NCBI RefSeq assembly: GCF_001584185.1
Contig: NZ_CP013234.1
Coordinates: 2,046,001 to 2,110,000 of the forward strand
DNA length: 64,000 nt
Direction of reading: 5' to 3'
Source of the DNA: Collimonas pratensis
GTDB taxonomy: Bacteria; Pseudomonadota; Gammaproteobacteria; Burkholderiales; Burkholderiaceae_D
Below the pieces are notes generated by a model that saw only the letters and a program-made list of their open reading frames with translations, made no database searches and had not been told where the DNA came from. This document shows, piece after piece, positions 37,355-46,576 of this stretch (the first letter of the stretch is position 1; each line of letters opens with the position of its first letter). The position numbers were made by a program, and so were the translations under genes.

Positions 37355-38341
37355 ATGAAATTTCCTTTCTTGCGTTCCGCAATTGCATCTGTCGTGCTGC
37401 TGAGCCTGGCGGGCGTGTCCGCTTCCGGTGCCGCATTTGCGGCCTCTGCGGACAAAACGGTGGTGGTCACGGCCATCGTCGAACATCCGGCGCTGGATGC
37501 CGTGCGCGATGGCGTCAAGGACGAGTTGAAGGCTGAAGGCTACGAAGCCGGCAAGAACCTGAAGTTCGAATATCAAAGTGCGCAAGGCAATACCGGCACC
37601 GCGGCGCAGATCGCCCGTAAATATGCCGGCAGCCAGCCGGACGTCGCCGTGGCGATCGCCACGCCTTCGGCCCAGGCGCTGGTATCGGCCACCAAGACCG
37701 TGCCTATCGTCTACGCTGCCGTGACCGATCCGGTCGCCGCCAAGCTGGTGAAGAGCTGGGATGCTTCCGGCACCAATGTCACCGGCGTATCCGACATGTC
37801 GCCTCTGGACAAGCAGATCGAACTGATCCGCAAAGTGGCGCCGAAGGCCAAGCGCATCGGCGTGATCTACAGCCCGGGCGAAGCGAATTCGGTCTCTATC
37901 GTCGAATCGCTCAAGAAGCTGCTGGCCGGCACCGACCTGACCCTGGTGGAAGCAGCTGCGGCCCGCACCATCGATGTGCCTAGCGCGGCGCAAAGCCTGA
38001 TCGGCAAGGCCGACGTCATCTATGCACCGACCGACAACAACGTCATGTCGGCGTTTGAAGGCATCGTCAAAGTGGCCGAGCAAGCCAAGCTGCCAGTGGT
38101 TGCCGCCGACACCGGCGCGGTCAAGCGTGGTGCTGCTGCCGCAATTGGTCTCAACTACTACGATCTGGGCCGCCAAACCGGCAAGATCGTGGTGCGCATC
38201 CTGAAGGGTGAAGCGCCAGGCAAGATCGCTTCGCAAACCAGCACCACATTCGAGTTGTACGTGAATCCTAAGGCAGCGCTCAAGCAAGGCCTGACCTTGC
38301 CGGCTGATCTGGTCAAGTCCGCCAAAGTCGTCGAACAATAA
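37355..38341 (+). CDS. ABC importer substrate-binding protein, TrpX/COG2984 type
   Basis: Periplasmic binding protein of 328 residues with a signal peptide ending near AAFAAS. The body has the features of the ABC_sub_bind family (VTAIVEHPALDAVRDGVKDEL, FEYQSAQGN, AVTDPVAAKLV, VIYSPGEANS). Members of this family transport tryptophan (TrpX of streptococci) and other ligands. GGAGA precedes the start. It is the first gene of an operon with permease, ATPase, amino-acid dehydrogenase and HPP dioxygenase, so phenylalanine or tyrosine is the most likely ligand; that is context only. Confidence 0.9.
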   Translation: MKFPFLRSAIASVVLLSLAGVSASGAAFAASADKTVVVTAIVEHPALDAVRDGVKDELKAEGYEAGKNLKFEYQSAQGNTGTAAQIARKYAGSQPDVAVAIATPSAQALVSATKTVPIVYAAVTDPVAAKLVKSWDASGTNVTGVSDMSPLDKQIELIRKVAPKAKRIGVIYSPGEANSVSIVESLKKLLAGTDLTLVEAAAARTIDVPSAAQSLIGKADVIYAPTDNNVMSAFEGIVKVAEQAKLPVVAADTGAVKRGAAAAIGLNYYDLGRQTGKIVVRILKGEAPGKIASQTSTTFELYVNPKAALKQGLTLPADLVKSAKVVEQ

Positions 38342-38486
38342 GCAGGGCTGGCGGATGGCGCATGCCGTCATCCGTCGGCTTTTGCTTCGTAGATTCTGGT
38401 TTGCCTGATTTGGCGTGTTTTTTGCCGGTGAGCCGCGGGCCGCCTGCTGTTCCGGGTAGCCGCGGTTCCGTAATTTAAGGATGTAT

Positions 38487-39437
38487 ATGTCGCTCATCGC
38501 TTCACTTGGCGCCATCGAGATCGGCCTGATTTTCGGCTTGGTCGCACTTGGCGTGTTCTTGTCTTTCCGTGTCGTCAATTTTCCCGACCTGACGGTCGAT
38601 GGCAGTTTCCCTCTCGGCGGCGCTGTTGCCGCAACTCTGATCGTCTCCGGCTGGAATCCTTTCCTGGCGACCTTCATCGCGCTGCTGGCCGGCGGCCTGG
38701 CGGGCTGTGTGACCGCCTGCCTGAATGTCTACCTGAAGATCATGCAATTGCTGGCCAGTATTCTGGTCATGATTGCTCTCTATTCGGTCAACCTGCGCAT
38801 CATGGGCAAACCTAACGTGGCGCTGATCAGCGAGCCGACGGTGTTCAGCATGACCAGCATCGGCGATTTGCCGGACTACTGGGTGCAGCCGCTGGTGATG
38901 CTGGTGATCGTACTGATCGCCAAGCTCTTGCTGGATGCGTTTTTTGCGTCAGAAACCGGCCTGTCTATGCGCTCCACCGGCGCCAATGCACGCATGGCGC
39001 GTGCCCAGGGCATTTCCACCAACCGCCAGACGGTGTGGGGCCTGGCGATTTCCAACGCGCTGGTAGCGCTGGCCGGCGCGCTGTTCGTGCAGACCCAGGG
39101 CGGCGCTGATATTTCGATGGGCATAGGCACCATCGTGATCGGCCTGGCGGCGGTGATCATCGGTGAAACCGTGCTGCCGGCGCGCAGCCTGGTGGTGACC
39201 ACGGCGGCCTGCATTTTCGGTGCGGTGCTGTACCGCTTCTTCATTGCGCTGGCGCTGGACATGGATTTCATCGGCCTCAAGGCGCAGGACCTGAATCTGG
39301 TGACGGCGCTGCTGGTCGGCCTGGCGCTGCTGATTCCCAATTTCAAGCGCAGTTACAAGCGCATGCGTGGCAACGGAAAAACCAAGCCTTCCGCCAGTAT
39401 CACCAATGGCCTGGCAGCACGCAAAGGGGAAAACTGA
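38487..39437 (+). CDS. ABC importer permease, COG4120 type
   Basis: Inner-membrane permease of about 316 residues, with eight or more hydrophobic helices. The ATG at 38487 is preferred over the one at 38481 because TAAGG then has normal spacing. The segment ALFVQTQGGADISMGIGTIV is characteristic of the branched-chain/ribose-like permeases paired with ABC_sub_bind proteins. The stop overlaps the start of the ATPase gene (TGATG), indicating translational coupling. It is separated from the binding protein by 145 bp without a clear terminator. Confidence 0.88.
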   Translation: MSLIASLGAIEIGLIFGLVALGVFLSFRVVNFPDLTVDGSFPLGGAVAATLIVSGWNPFLATFIALLAGGLAGCVTACLNVYLKIMQLLASILVMIALYSVNLRIMGKPNVALISEPTVFSMTSIGDLPDYWVQPLVMLVIVLIAKLLLDAFFASETGLSMRSTGANARMARAQGISTNRQTVWGLAISNALVALAGALFVQTQGGADISMGIGTIVIGLAAVIIGETVLPARSLVVTTAACIFGAVLYRFFIALALDMDFIGLKAQDLNLVTALLVGLALLIPNFKRSYKRMRGNGKTKPSASITNGLAARKGEN

Positions 39438-40231
39438 TGTTGAAACTCGATAACCTGGAAATCACGTTCAATCCCGATACGCCTATCGAAAACAAGGTTT
39501 TGCGCGGTCTGTCGCTGGAAATCCCGTCCGGCCAGTTCGTCACCGTGATCGGCTCCAATGGCGCCGGCAAATCGACCATGCTGAATGCCGTCTGCGGCGA
39601 CCTGATGGTCGACAGCGGTAGCATCACCATCGACGGCACCGACGCCACGCGGCGTTCCAGCTGGCAGCGCGCCGACCTGGTGGCGCGCGTGTTCCAGGAT
39701 CCGATGGCGGGCACCTGTGAAAGCCTGACGATTGAAGAAAACATGGCGCTGGCCTGGAAGCGCGGCAGCAAGCGCGGCCTGCGCTTTTCCCTGAACCGCA
39801 ACCTGCGCGAGCTGTTCCGCGAAAAGCTCAGCATCCTCGGCCTGGGCCTGGAAAACCGCTTGTCGGACCGCATGGGCTTGCTGTCCGGCGGCCAGCGCCA
39901 GGCGGTCAGCCTGCTGATGGCTTCGCTGCAGCCGTCGCGCATCTTGCTGCTGGATGAGCATACCGCTGCGCTCGATCCGAAGACGGCAGCCTTCATCTTG
40001 TCGCTGACGGCCAAGATCGTCGAATCCAGCAAGCTGACGGCCATGATGGTTACCCACAGCATGCGCCAGGCGCTGGATTACGGTTCACGCACTGTCATGC
40101 TGCATGAAGGCAAAGTGATTCTGGACGTGCACGGCGAGCAGCGCCGCGGCCTGGATGTGCCGGATCTGCTGCGGATGTTTGAAACCACCCGCGGTGAAAA
40201 AATCGATGACGACAAGCTGCTGCTAGGCTGA
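39437..40231 (+). CDS. ABC importer ATP-binding protein, COG1101 type
   Basis: A 264-residue ATPase: Walker A GSNGAGKST, Q-loop in RVFQDPMAGT, signature LLSGGQRQAVSLLMA, Walker B ILLLDEHTAALD, switch His in MVTHSM. It overlaps the permease stop by one base. The aspartate-glutamate pair for ATP hydrolysis is intact. It energises the same importer as the two preceding genes. Confidence 0.92.
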   Translation: MLKLDNLEITFNPDTPIENKVLRGLSLEIPSGQFVTVIGSNGAGKSTMLNAVCGDLMVDSGSITIDGTDATRRSSWQRADLVARVFQDPMAGTCESLTIEENMALAWKRGSKRGLRFSLNRNLRELFREKLSILGLGLENRLSDRMGLLSGGQRQAVSLLMASLQPSRILLLDEHTAALDPKTAAFILSLTAKIVESSKLTAMMVTHSMRQALDYGSRTVMLHEGKVILDVHGEQRRGLDVPDLLRMFETTRGEKIDDDKLLLG

Positions 40232-40291
40232 TGCTCGATTGATTGAGCGGGCAGCAGGGTCGTCGTAACCATGGAAATCTGAAGGAGCAGT

Positions 40292-41554
40292 ATGAAGGCT
40301 TTACTTAATGCGTTTGAAAGCAAGGCGCCGGAAATCGTCTTTGAATGGCATGACGCCGAGACGCCGGCGCGCGGCTGGATCGTGATCAATTCGCTGCGCG
40401 GCGGCGCAGCGGGCGGCGGCACGCGCATGCGCAGCGGGCTGGACCGGCGCGAAGTAGAGTCGCTCGCCAAGACCATGGAAGTCAAGTTCACCGTGTCCGG
40501 CCCGGCCATCGGCGGCGCCAAGTCCGGCATCGATTTCGACCCTGCCGATCCGCGCAAGGCCGGCGTCCTCAGCCGCTGGTACAAGGCGGTCACGCCTTTG
40601 CTGAAGACTTACTACGGCACCGGCGGCGACCTCAATGTCGACGAAGTGCATGAAGTGATCCCGATGACCGAGCGCTACGGCCTCTGGCATCCGCAAGAAG
40701 GCATCGTCAACGGCCATTTCGAGCCTAGCGACAACGAGCGAATCCAGAAGGTCGGCCAGCTGCGCATGGGCGTGGCCAAGGTAGTGGAAGACGTGCGCTA
40801 CACACCGCAAGCCAGCCGCAAATACCTGGTGGCGGACCTGATCACGGGCTGGGGCGTGGCGGAATCGGTGCGCCATTACTACCGCCTGTATGGCGGCAAC
40901 CTCGAAGGCAAGCGCGTGATCGTGCAGGGCTGGGGCAATGTCGGCTCGACCGCGGCTTACTACCTGGCCAAGGCTGGCGCCCGTGTGGTTGGCATCATCG
41001 ACCGCAACGGCGGCTTGATCAATGCCGATGGCTACAGCTACGAAGAAGTGCATGCCTTGTTCCTGGCCAAGCAAGGCAACCAGCTGATCGCCGACAACAT
41101 GTTGTCCTTCAAGGAATGCAACGCCGCCATCTGGAGCGTCGGCGCCGATATCTTCCTGCCATGCGCCGGTTCGCGCCTGGTCAGACAAGATCAGGTCGAC
41201 CAGCTCATCGCTAACGGCCTGCAAGTGGTGGCCAGCGGCGCCAATGTGCCGTTTGCCGACAGCGACATTTTCTACGGTCCGATCTATGAGCATGCCGATA
41301 ATCGGGTCGCGGTGATCCCGGATTTCGTCGCCAACTGCGGCATGGCGCGCGCCTTTGCCTTCCTGATGCAGAGCCAGGTCGAAGTGTCCGACGAAGCCAT
41401 CTTTGGCGATGTCTCGGCCACCGTCGGTGCGGCGCTGGAGAAATGCCACAGCCATTCGGCCAGTACTACCGGAATCGCCAAGGTCGCGTTTGAAATCGCC
41501 TTGCAGCAGCTGATCAAGCCAGAAATATCGGAGAGCGCCGCTACCCGCGGCTGA
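40292..41554 (+). CDS. Glu/Leu/Phe/Val-type amino-acid dehydrogenase
   Basis: NAD(P)-dependent oxidative deaminase, 420 residues. The catalytic lysine lies in GPAIGGAKSGIDF, the substrate-side GGAAGGGTRM in the N-terminal domain, and the Rossmann fold starts at RVIVQGWGNVGSTAAYYLAKAG (written in two blocks: RVIVQGWGNVG and STAAYYLAKAG). ADLITGWGVAES precedes it. GAAGG-type leucine and phenylalanine dehydrogenases share this plan. Because HPP dioxygenase follows 48 bp later, phenylalanine or tyrosine deamination to the aryl-pyruvate is the favoured role; leucine dehydrogenase is the alternative. It has a GGAG site and lies 60 bp after the ATPase gene. Confidence 0.88.
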   Translation: MKALLNAFESKAPEIVFEWHDAETPARGWIVINSLRGGAAGGGTRMRSGLDRREVESLAKTMEVKFTVSGPAIGGAKSGIDFDPADPRKAGVLSRWYKAVTPLLKTYYGTGGDLNVDEVHEVIPMTERYGLWHPQEGIVNGHFEPSDNERIQKVGQLRMGVAKVVEDVRYTPQASRKYLVADLITGWGVAESVRHYYRLYGGNLEGKRVIVQGWGNVGSTAAYYLAKAGARVVGIIDRNGGLINADGYSYEEVHALFLAKQGNQLIADNMLSFKECNAAIWSVGADIFLPCAGSRLVRQDQVDQLIANGLQVVASGANVPFADSDIFYGPIYEHADNRVAVIPDFVANCGMARAFAFLMQSQVEVSDEAIFGDVSATVGAALEKCHSHSASTTGIAKVAFEIALQQLIKPEISESAATRG

Positions 41555-41602
41555 TCCATTTTGACCCAGTCCACCAGACTTTATCTATACCAGGAGTAGC
41601 GC

Positions 41603-42679
41603 ATGACTGAATTATTTGATAACCCCATGGGCCTGTGCGGCTTTGAATTCGTCGAGTACGCATCGCCCGTCCCCAACGTGATCGAGCCGGCCTTCGAGGC
41701 CATGGGCTTCGTCAAGGTTGCCCGCCATCGTTCCAAGAACGTGTCGCTGTATCGCCAGGGCGATATCAATTTCATCATCAACCATGAGCCGAAAAGCCCG
41801 GCGCATTACTTTGCGGCTGAACACGGCCCATCCGCCTGCGGCATGGCGTTCCGCGTCAAGGATGCGCACAAGGCCTACCAGCGTGCGCTGGAACTGGGCG
41901 CCGAGCCGATGGACATGGCGACCGGCGTGATGGAACTGCGGCTGCCGGCGATCAAGGGTATCGGCGGCGCGCCGCTGTATCTGATCGATCGTTTCACGCC
42001 GGGCAAGTCGATCTATGACATCGATTTCGAATTCATCGACGGTGTCGAGCGCAACCCGGTCGGCGCCGGCCTCAAGACTATCGACCACTTGACTCACAAT
42101 GTCTATCGCGGCCGCATGGCGCATTGGGCGGCGTTCTACGAGCGACTGTTCAATTTCCGCGAAATCCGCTATTTCGACATCAAGGGCGAATACACGGGCC
42201 TGACGTCGAAGGCGATGAGCGCGCCGGACGGCATGATCCGCATTCCTTTGAACGAAGAGTCGTCCAAGGGCTCGGGCCAGATCGAGGAATTCCTGATGCA
42301 GTTCAGCGGCGAAGGCATCCAGCATATCGCGCTGGCGACCGACAACCTGGTGCAAACCTGGGACGCGCTGAAGAAGATGGGCACGAAGTTCATGGTGGCG
42401 CCACCGGCGACTTACTACGAAATGCTGGAAGGGCGCTTGCCTGGCCACGGCGAGCCGACCGACCAGTTGCAGATGCGCGGCATCCTGCTGGACGGCGTCT
42501 CCAGCGATCAGGGCCAGCGCCTGCTGCTGCAGATCTTTTCGGCCAACACGCTGGGTCCGGTATTTTTCGAGTTCATCCAGCGCAAGGGCGACGAAGGCTT
42601 CGGCGAAGGCAATTTCAAGGCCTTGTTCGAATCGATCGAGCGCGACCAGATCCGCCGCGGCGTATTGAAGGCGGAATAA
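41603..42679 (+). CDS. hpd: 4-Hydroxyphenylpyruvate dioxygenase
   Basis: Converts 4-hydroxyphenylpyruvate to homogentisate, 358 residues, normal for the bacterial enzyme. The iron triad is present: His162 in TIDHLTHNV, His241 in [10 protein letters not shown] and Glu323 in [11 protein letters not shown]. The C-terminal [18 protein letters not shown] is the family's closing helix that gates the active site. CAGGAG precedes the ATG. It closes the apparent aromatic amino-acid operon; the next enzyme, homogentisate dioxygenase, is not in the window. Confidence 0.97.
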   Translation: MTELFDNPMGLCGFEFVEYASPVPNVIEPAFEAMGFVKVARHRSKNVSLYRQGDINFIINHEPKSPAHYFAAEHGPSACGMAFRVKDAHKAYQRALELGAEPMDMATGVMELRLPAIKGIGGAPLYLIDRFTPGKSIYDIDFEFIDGVERNPVGAGLKTIDHLTHNVYRGRMAHWAAFYERLFNFREIRYFDIKGEYTGLTSKAMSAPDGMIRIPLNEESSKGSGQIEEFLMQFSGEGIQHIALATDNLVQTWDALKKMGTKFMVAPPATYYEMLEGRLPGHGEPTDQLQMRGILLDGVSSDQGQRLLLQIFSANTLGPVFFEFIQRKGDEGFGEGNFKALFESIERDQIRRGVLKAE

Positions 42680-42757
42680 ATTCAAGTTGTGTTTTTGCAA
42701 CAGCTTGTCTTGGGGGAAAGTTAGCCTGCTATGATGGCGGCTCAGCTTTACCCGAGT

Positions 42758-42861
42758 GGGCTGTAACAGCCGAGTCGAGAGCGAAGGGCGCGTCGGGTAC
42801 GTGACAGGCGCTCTTGATTCGGTTGTTACAGCCCGCTACAACGCCGAAATGGCGGCGTTGT
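42758..42861 (+). promoter_or_regulatory. Strong double hairpin in the porin leader region
   Basis: Bases 42758-42783 pair with 42809-42834 over 26 positions. The three non-Watson-Crick positions are all G-U pairs if transcribed rightward, with a 25-nt loop. A second hairpin, ACAACGCCG/CGGCGTTGT at 42838-42861, follows. It begins 78 bp after hpd and ends 108 bp before the porin start. There is no T-run, so it is more likely a structured leader or small RNA than a terminator. Confidence 0.6.
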
Positions 42862-42969
42862 GGTAGTAACGGTAAGGCGACGGTGGGGGCAGCGTGGTGG
42901 AGATCTGATGATGCCGTTCCCAGCCTGTCGTACAAAAATCTAAAAAATATTAATCCTATGGAGACGTGC

Positions 42970-44058
42970 ATGAAAAAATATTCTTTGTTGCTGGTAGCGG
43001 CAGGCCTGGCGAGCAGCGGCGCAATGGCGCAAACCTCCGTCACGATCTACGGTATCGTCGATACCAGCATCCGTTACCTCAGCAGCGACAACGCCGCTGG
43101 TCAAAAGAACTTCGTCATCACCAACGGCGCCATCTCCAACAGCCGCCTGGGTTTCAAGGGCACTGAAGATCTCGGCGGCGGCCTGAAAGCCATCTTCCGC
43201 CTGGAAAACGGTTTCAATTCCGATACCGGCACCCTGTCCAGCGCCGGCACTTTGTTCAGCCGCCAATCTTACGTCGGCCTGAGCGGTTCCTTCGGCACGG
43301 TCACCCTGGGCCGTCAACAGACTCCGCTGTTTGACCTGATGGCAGATCATTTCGATCCGCTGACCGTCGGCAACTACGACCAGAATGCATGGATGCCAGC
43401 TGGCGCCACCCTGGTCCGCAATTCCAACATGATCAAGTACTACGGCACATTCGGCGGCTTCGCCGGCGGCCTGAGCTACGCGGCAGGTGAAAAGGCCGGA
43501 TCGGTCAAGACCGGCAGCCAGTTCGGTGCTACCGGCCAATACACGGCTGGTCCATTTTCCATCGGCGGCGGCTATCAGCAGACTATCAGCGCGACCAACT
43601 CTGACTGGAAAGACACTGCCTATAACCTGAGCCTGTCATACGCCATCGGCGCAGCCAAGCTGTTCGGCGGCTACTATCGCATCAAGGACAGCACCGGCAC
43701 GACACCGGCATATTTCGGCGTTTCCGGCAGCGCAGCGGCAACCAATGGCGGTATCGGCGGCGTCCAGCGTCAGGACAATGCTTACTTCCTGGGCGCGACT
43801 TTCCAGGCGACTCCAGCCTGGTCGCTGACTGCAGCCGGCTACTATGACAAGAGCAAGAACGTCACTGTGGCAACCCTCGGCAACCTGGGCGACGGCAGCC
43901 GTTACGCGCTGGTCGGCGTAGCGGAATATGCGCTGTCCAAGCGTACGCAAGTGTACGGTACGGTCGACTACAACAAGGCGAAAGATGCAGCCTTGACGGA
44001 ACTGGTCGGCAAGGATAGCGTGACTGGCGTAGCTGTTGGTATCCGCCACATTTTCTAA
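42970..44058 (+). CDS. Gram-negative general porin (porin_4 type)
   Basis: Outer-membrane porin of 362 residues. The start MKKYSLLLVAAGLASSGAMA gives a clean signal peptide, with GGAGA upstream; the longer upstream frame is not coding-like. The mature protein begins QTSVTIYGIVDTSIRYLS, the typical first strand of betaproteobacterial porins, includes GFKGTEDLGGGLKAIF and SRQSYVGLSGSFGTVTLGRQ, and ends in a C-terminal Phe (GIRHIF). It is monocistronic between the structured leader and a repeat plus terminator. Confidence 0.95.
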   Translation: MKKYSLLLVAAGLASSGAMAQTSVTIYGIVDTSIRYLSSDNAAGQKNFVITNGAISNSRLGFKGTEDLGGGLKAIFRLENGFNSDTGTLSSAGTLFSRQSYVGLSGSFGTVTLGRQQTPLFDLMADHFDPLTVGNYDQNAWMPAGATLVRNSNMIKYYGTFGGFAGGLSYAAGEKAGSVKTGSQFGATGQYTAGPFSIGGGYQQTISATNSDWKDTAYNLSLSYAIGAAKLFGGYYRIKDSTGTTPAYFGVSGSAAATNGGIGGVQRQDNAYFLGATFQATPAWSLTAAGYYDKSKNVTVATLGNLGDGSRYALVGVAEYALSKRTQVYGTVDYNKAKDAALTELVGKDSVTGVAVGIRHIF

Positions 44059-44070
44059 TTAATGGATGTG

Positions 44071-44135
44071 GGGTGGGCACGCCTTTGTGCCCACGCAGTA
44101 TCAGCATCCGCGTGGGCACAAAGGCGTGCCCACCC
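44071..44135. repeat. Dispersed palindromic repeat, copy 2
   Basis: A perfect 26-bp inverted repeat: GGGTGGGCACGCCTTTGTGC (first 20 bases) at 44071-44096 and its complement at 44110-44135, with a 13-nt spacer. Each arm also folds on itself (GTGGGCAC and GTGCCCAC type). It starts 13 bp after the porin stop. Confidence 0.88.
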
Positions 44136-44142
44136 TACAAGT

Positions 44143-44180
44143 AAAAAAGCGCAGGACCGATTCGGTGCTGCGTTTTTTTT
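44143..44180. terminator. Bidirectional terminator between porin and modC
   Basis: Six A, a stem CGCAG/CTGCG with an inner ACCGA/TCGGT stem, then eight T. With A-run and T-run on both sides it can end the porin transcript (plus) and the modABC transcript (minus). Confidence 0.8.
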
Positions 44181-44198
44181 ATGGGATTTTCAACTGGC

Positions 44199-44864
44199 CT
44201 ATCTGGAAATGCTGCCGTCGCGGATCTCGAAGATGTCGTCGCCCAGCAGGGCGAGGTCGGCCGGATCGTGGGTAATCACCATCATCGGCACATTCAGGCG
44301 GCGTTGCAGCTCCGACAGTTCATGGCGCATCTTTTCGCGCAGGCTGAGGTCGAGCGCGGAAAACGGTTCATCCAGCAGCAAGATGTCCGGTTCCAGCACC
44401 AGCGCCCTAGCCAGCGCTACGCGCTGGCGCTGGCCGCCGGAAAGCTGGTGCGGATAGCTGTTGGCGGTGGTGCTCAGTTCGAACGAGGCCAGCCATTTCT
44501 GCACCGCCGGATGCTCCAGCGGACGACGTATGTTGATGCAGCCCGAGCGCAAGCCGAACGCGACGTTCTGCGCCACGGTGAGGTGTGGAAACAGGGCGTA
44601 GTCCTGGAACAGGTAAGCTACCTTGCGTTGCTGCGGCGGCAGGCAGATGGCCGCCGCGCTGTCGAACAGGGCATGTTGCTTGATGCGTATCACGCCTTCG
44701 TCCGGCGTCAGCAAACCGGCGATCGCGCGCAGGGTCAGGCTTTTGCCGGCGCCGGACGGGCCGTACAGCACTACCCGGTTGCTGGCGGTGTGCAGGGCGA
44801 TATCCAGATTGAAGCCGCGGTCGTCAGCCTGCAGGTGCTTACGAATGCTGATCTCTATCGTCAT
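44199..44864 (-). CDS. modC: Molybdate ABC transporter ATPase, short form without TOBE domain
   Basis: A 221-residue ATPase with Walker A GPSGAGKS, Q-loop in YLFQDYALFPHL, signature LSGGQRQRVALARAL, Walker B ILLLDEPFSALD and switch His in VITHDPADL. Standard ModC is about 350 residues with a C-terminal TOBE/Mop domain that binds molybdate. Here the protein ends right after the ATPase core, and a terminator lies directly downstream, so it seems naturally short rather than cut. It is 10 bp behind modB. Confidence 0.85.
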   Translation of the reverse strand: MTIEISIRKHLQADDRGFNLDIALHTASNRVVLYGPSGAGKSLTLRAIAGLLTPDEGVIRIKQHALFDSAAAICLPPQQRKVAYLFQDYALFPHLTVAQNVAFGLRSGCINIRRPLEHPAVQKWLASFELSTTANSYPHQLSGGQRQRVALARALVLEPDILLLDEPFSALDLSLREKMRHELSELQRRLNVPMMVITHDPADLALLGDDIFEIRDGSISR

Positions 44865-44874
44865 GGCATCCTCC

Positions 44875-45552
44875 TCAGGTGTTCCTGCGGCGCTGGCTTT
44901 TCGGCAGCAGGCGGCCGGCGATCAGCAGCACCACGATACAGGTGGCGGAAGTGATCAGCACCAGCAGGTTGGCGGTCTGGTCGTCGCCGGCCTGTACCGC
45001 TTCATAGATCGCTACCGACAGGGTCTGGGTGCGGCCGGGCAGGTTGCCGGCGATCATCAGCGTGGCGCCGAATTCGCCCAGGGCGCGGGCGAAGGCCAGC
45101 AGCACACCGGCGGCGATGCCCTTGGAAGCCAGCGGCAAGGTGACGCGGAAGAACACGCCGGCTTCTGAAACGCCGAGTACGCGCGCTGCATTCTCCAGTT
45201 GCGCATCGACGTTTTCAAAGGCCGCGCGGGCGGATTTGAGGACTAGCGGGAAGGCGACGATGGTGGCGGCGATCACTGCGCCTTGCCAGGTGAAGACCAG
45301 CTCGATGCCCCATTTTTCCAGCCAGGCGCCGAATACCCCGCGGCGCCCCAGCAATACCAGCAAGTAGTAGCCGAGCACGGTCGGCGGCAGCACCAGCGGC
45401 AGGGTCAGCACGGCGTCGACCAGGCCGCGCGCCGGTGAGCGCCAGCGCGACAGGCCGTAGGCGGCAGCGACGCCGAACACCATGTTGAGCAGGGTGGCCC
45501 AGCCTGCGACTTTCAGCGAGAGCAAGAGGGCGACCCAGACCCCGCTGTTCAT
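44875..45552 (-). CDS. modB: Molybdate ABC transporter permease
   Basis: A 225-residue inner-membrane permease with about five hydrophobic helices. TLPLVLPPTVLGYYLLVLLG and the EAA-type loop NAARVLGVSEAGVFFRVTLP (then LASKGIAAG) are characteristic of ModB. RALGEFGATLMIAGN is also family-typical. It lies between modA (94 bp) and modC (10 bp) on the minus strand and forms the membrane channel of the importer. Confidence 0.92.
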   Translation of the reverse strand: MNSGVWVALLLSLKVAGWATLLNMVFGVAAAYGLSRWRSPARGLVDAVLTLPLVLPPTVLGYYLLVLLGRRGVFGAWLEKWGIELVFTWQGAVIAATIVAFPLVLKSARAAFENVDAQLENAARVLGVSEAGVFFRVTLPLASKGIAAGVLLAFARALGEFGATLMIAGNLPGRTQTLSVAIYEAVQAGDDQTANLLVLITSATCIVVLLIAGRLLPKSQRRRNT

Positions 45553-45646
45553 GACTTCTGCTTTCTATTCACTGCCTACCTTTGATGCTGAGCGGAAGAA
45601 CTTGACGATAACACTATTGATTCGCTTGTTACAGTCCATCAGGTGA

Positions 45647-46408
45647 TCAGGGTTTCAAAAAGCCATAGCGCGCCAGCGTAGCCTGGCCGACAGGCGACAG
45701 CACATAGGCGACGAACTTGGCCGCCATCTCGGCTTGCTTGCTGTCGCTGGTGACGGCAATCGGATAGCTCACCGGCGTTTGCGACGGCACGCGCACGGCG
45801 ACCTTGACCTTGTCCGGCATCACTGCCGCATCGGTGGAAAACACGAAACCGGCTTCGACTTCGCCACGTGCGACATAGTCCAGGCTCTGGCGCACGTTCT
45901 GCGCCGGCACGCCCTTGGCGGCCACCGCATCCCACAGGCTGGCGTGTTCCAGCGCTGCCTTGGTGTAGCGCCCGACCGGCACCGAAGCCGGATTGCCGTA
46001 GGCGACGCGTTTCACGGCAGCCTGCGTCAGGTCTTGCAATTGGGTGATGTGCAGCGTGCTGTCGGCCGGCACGATCAGCACGATCTGGTTATTGGCGAAA
46101 TTCTTGCGGCTGGCAGGCTGCACGGCTTTTTCCGCTTCCGCCTTGTTCATGGCTTCCTGGTCGGCTGAGGCAAAGACGTCGGCCGGGGCGCCCTTGATGA
46201 TCTGCTGCAGCAAGACGTCGGAGGCGGCGAAGTTGAACAGCACCTTGGTGTCCGGATTCTGCGCTTCGAACGACTGTCCGAGTTCCTTGAAGGCGTTGGT
46301 CAGGCTGGCGGCGGCCGAGACTACCAGGTCGGCGGCATGGGCCGCCGGCATCGACAGGAAAAGGGGGAGGGCGCTGGCAATAACAAGGCGTTTCAAGCGG
46401 CACAACAT
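45647..46408 (-). CDS. modA: Molybdate-binding periplasmic protein
   Basis: A 253-residue binding protein from MLCRLKRLVIASALPLFL, which has AGGAGA upstream; the frame is open another 38 codons without family features. The signal peptide ends at AHAA, and the mature part starts DLVVSAAASLTNAFKELGQS, the classical ModA opening with its oxyanion-binding serines. GAPADVFASADQEAMNKA and the closing segment AKFVAYVLSPVGQATLARYG also match. First gene of modABC and divergent from the ModE-like regulator. Confidence 0.94.
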   Translation of the reverse strand: MLCRLKRLVIASALPLFLSMPAAHAADLVVSAAASLTNAFKELGQSFEAQNPDTKVLFNFAASDVLLQQIIKGAPADVFASADQEAMNKAEAEKAVQPASRKNFANNQIVLIVPADSTLHITQLQDLTQAAVKRVAYGNPASVPVGRYTKAALEHASLWDAVAAKGVPAQNVRQSLDYVARGEVEAGFVFSTDAAVMPDKVKVAVRVPSQTPVSYPIAVTSDSKQAEMAAKFVAYVLSPVGQATLARYGFLKP

Positions 46409-46576
46409 CGCGGTATCTCCTGACGGAAAGTAACAAAATGGAAAGCGAAATATATGGCAGGATACAGCGTGAGTCAACCTGAAAAGCAGGTCGCAAAGCG
46501 GGCTGCTGCTGCCGGCAAGCAATGGTTGTCAACAAAATATCCGTATTCCGCCGATCAGCTTGCTACAATCGCGCCT

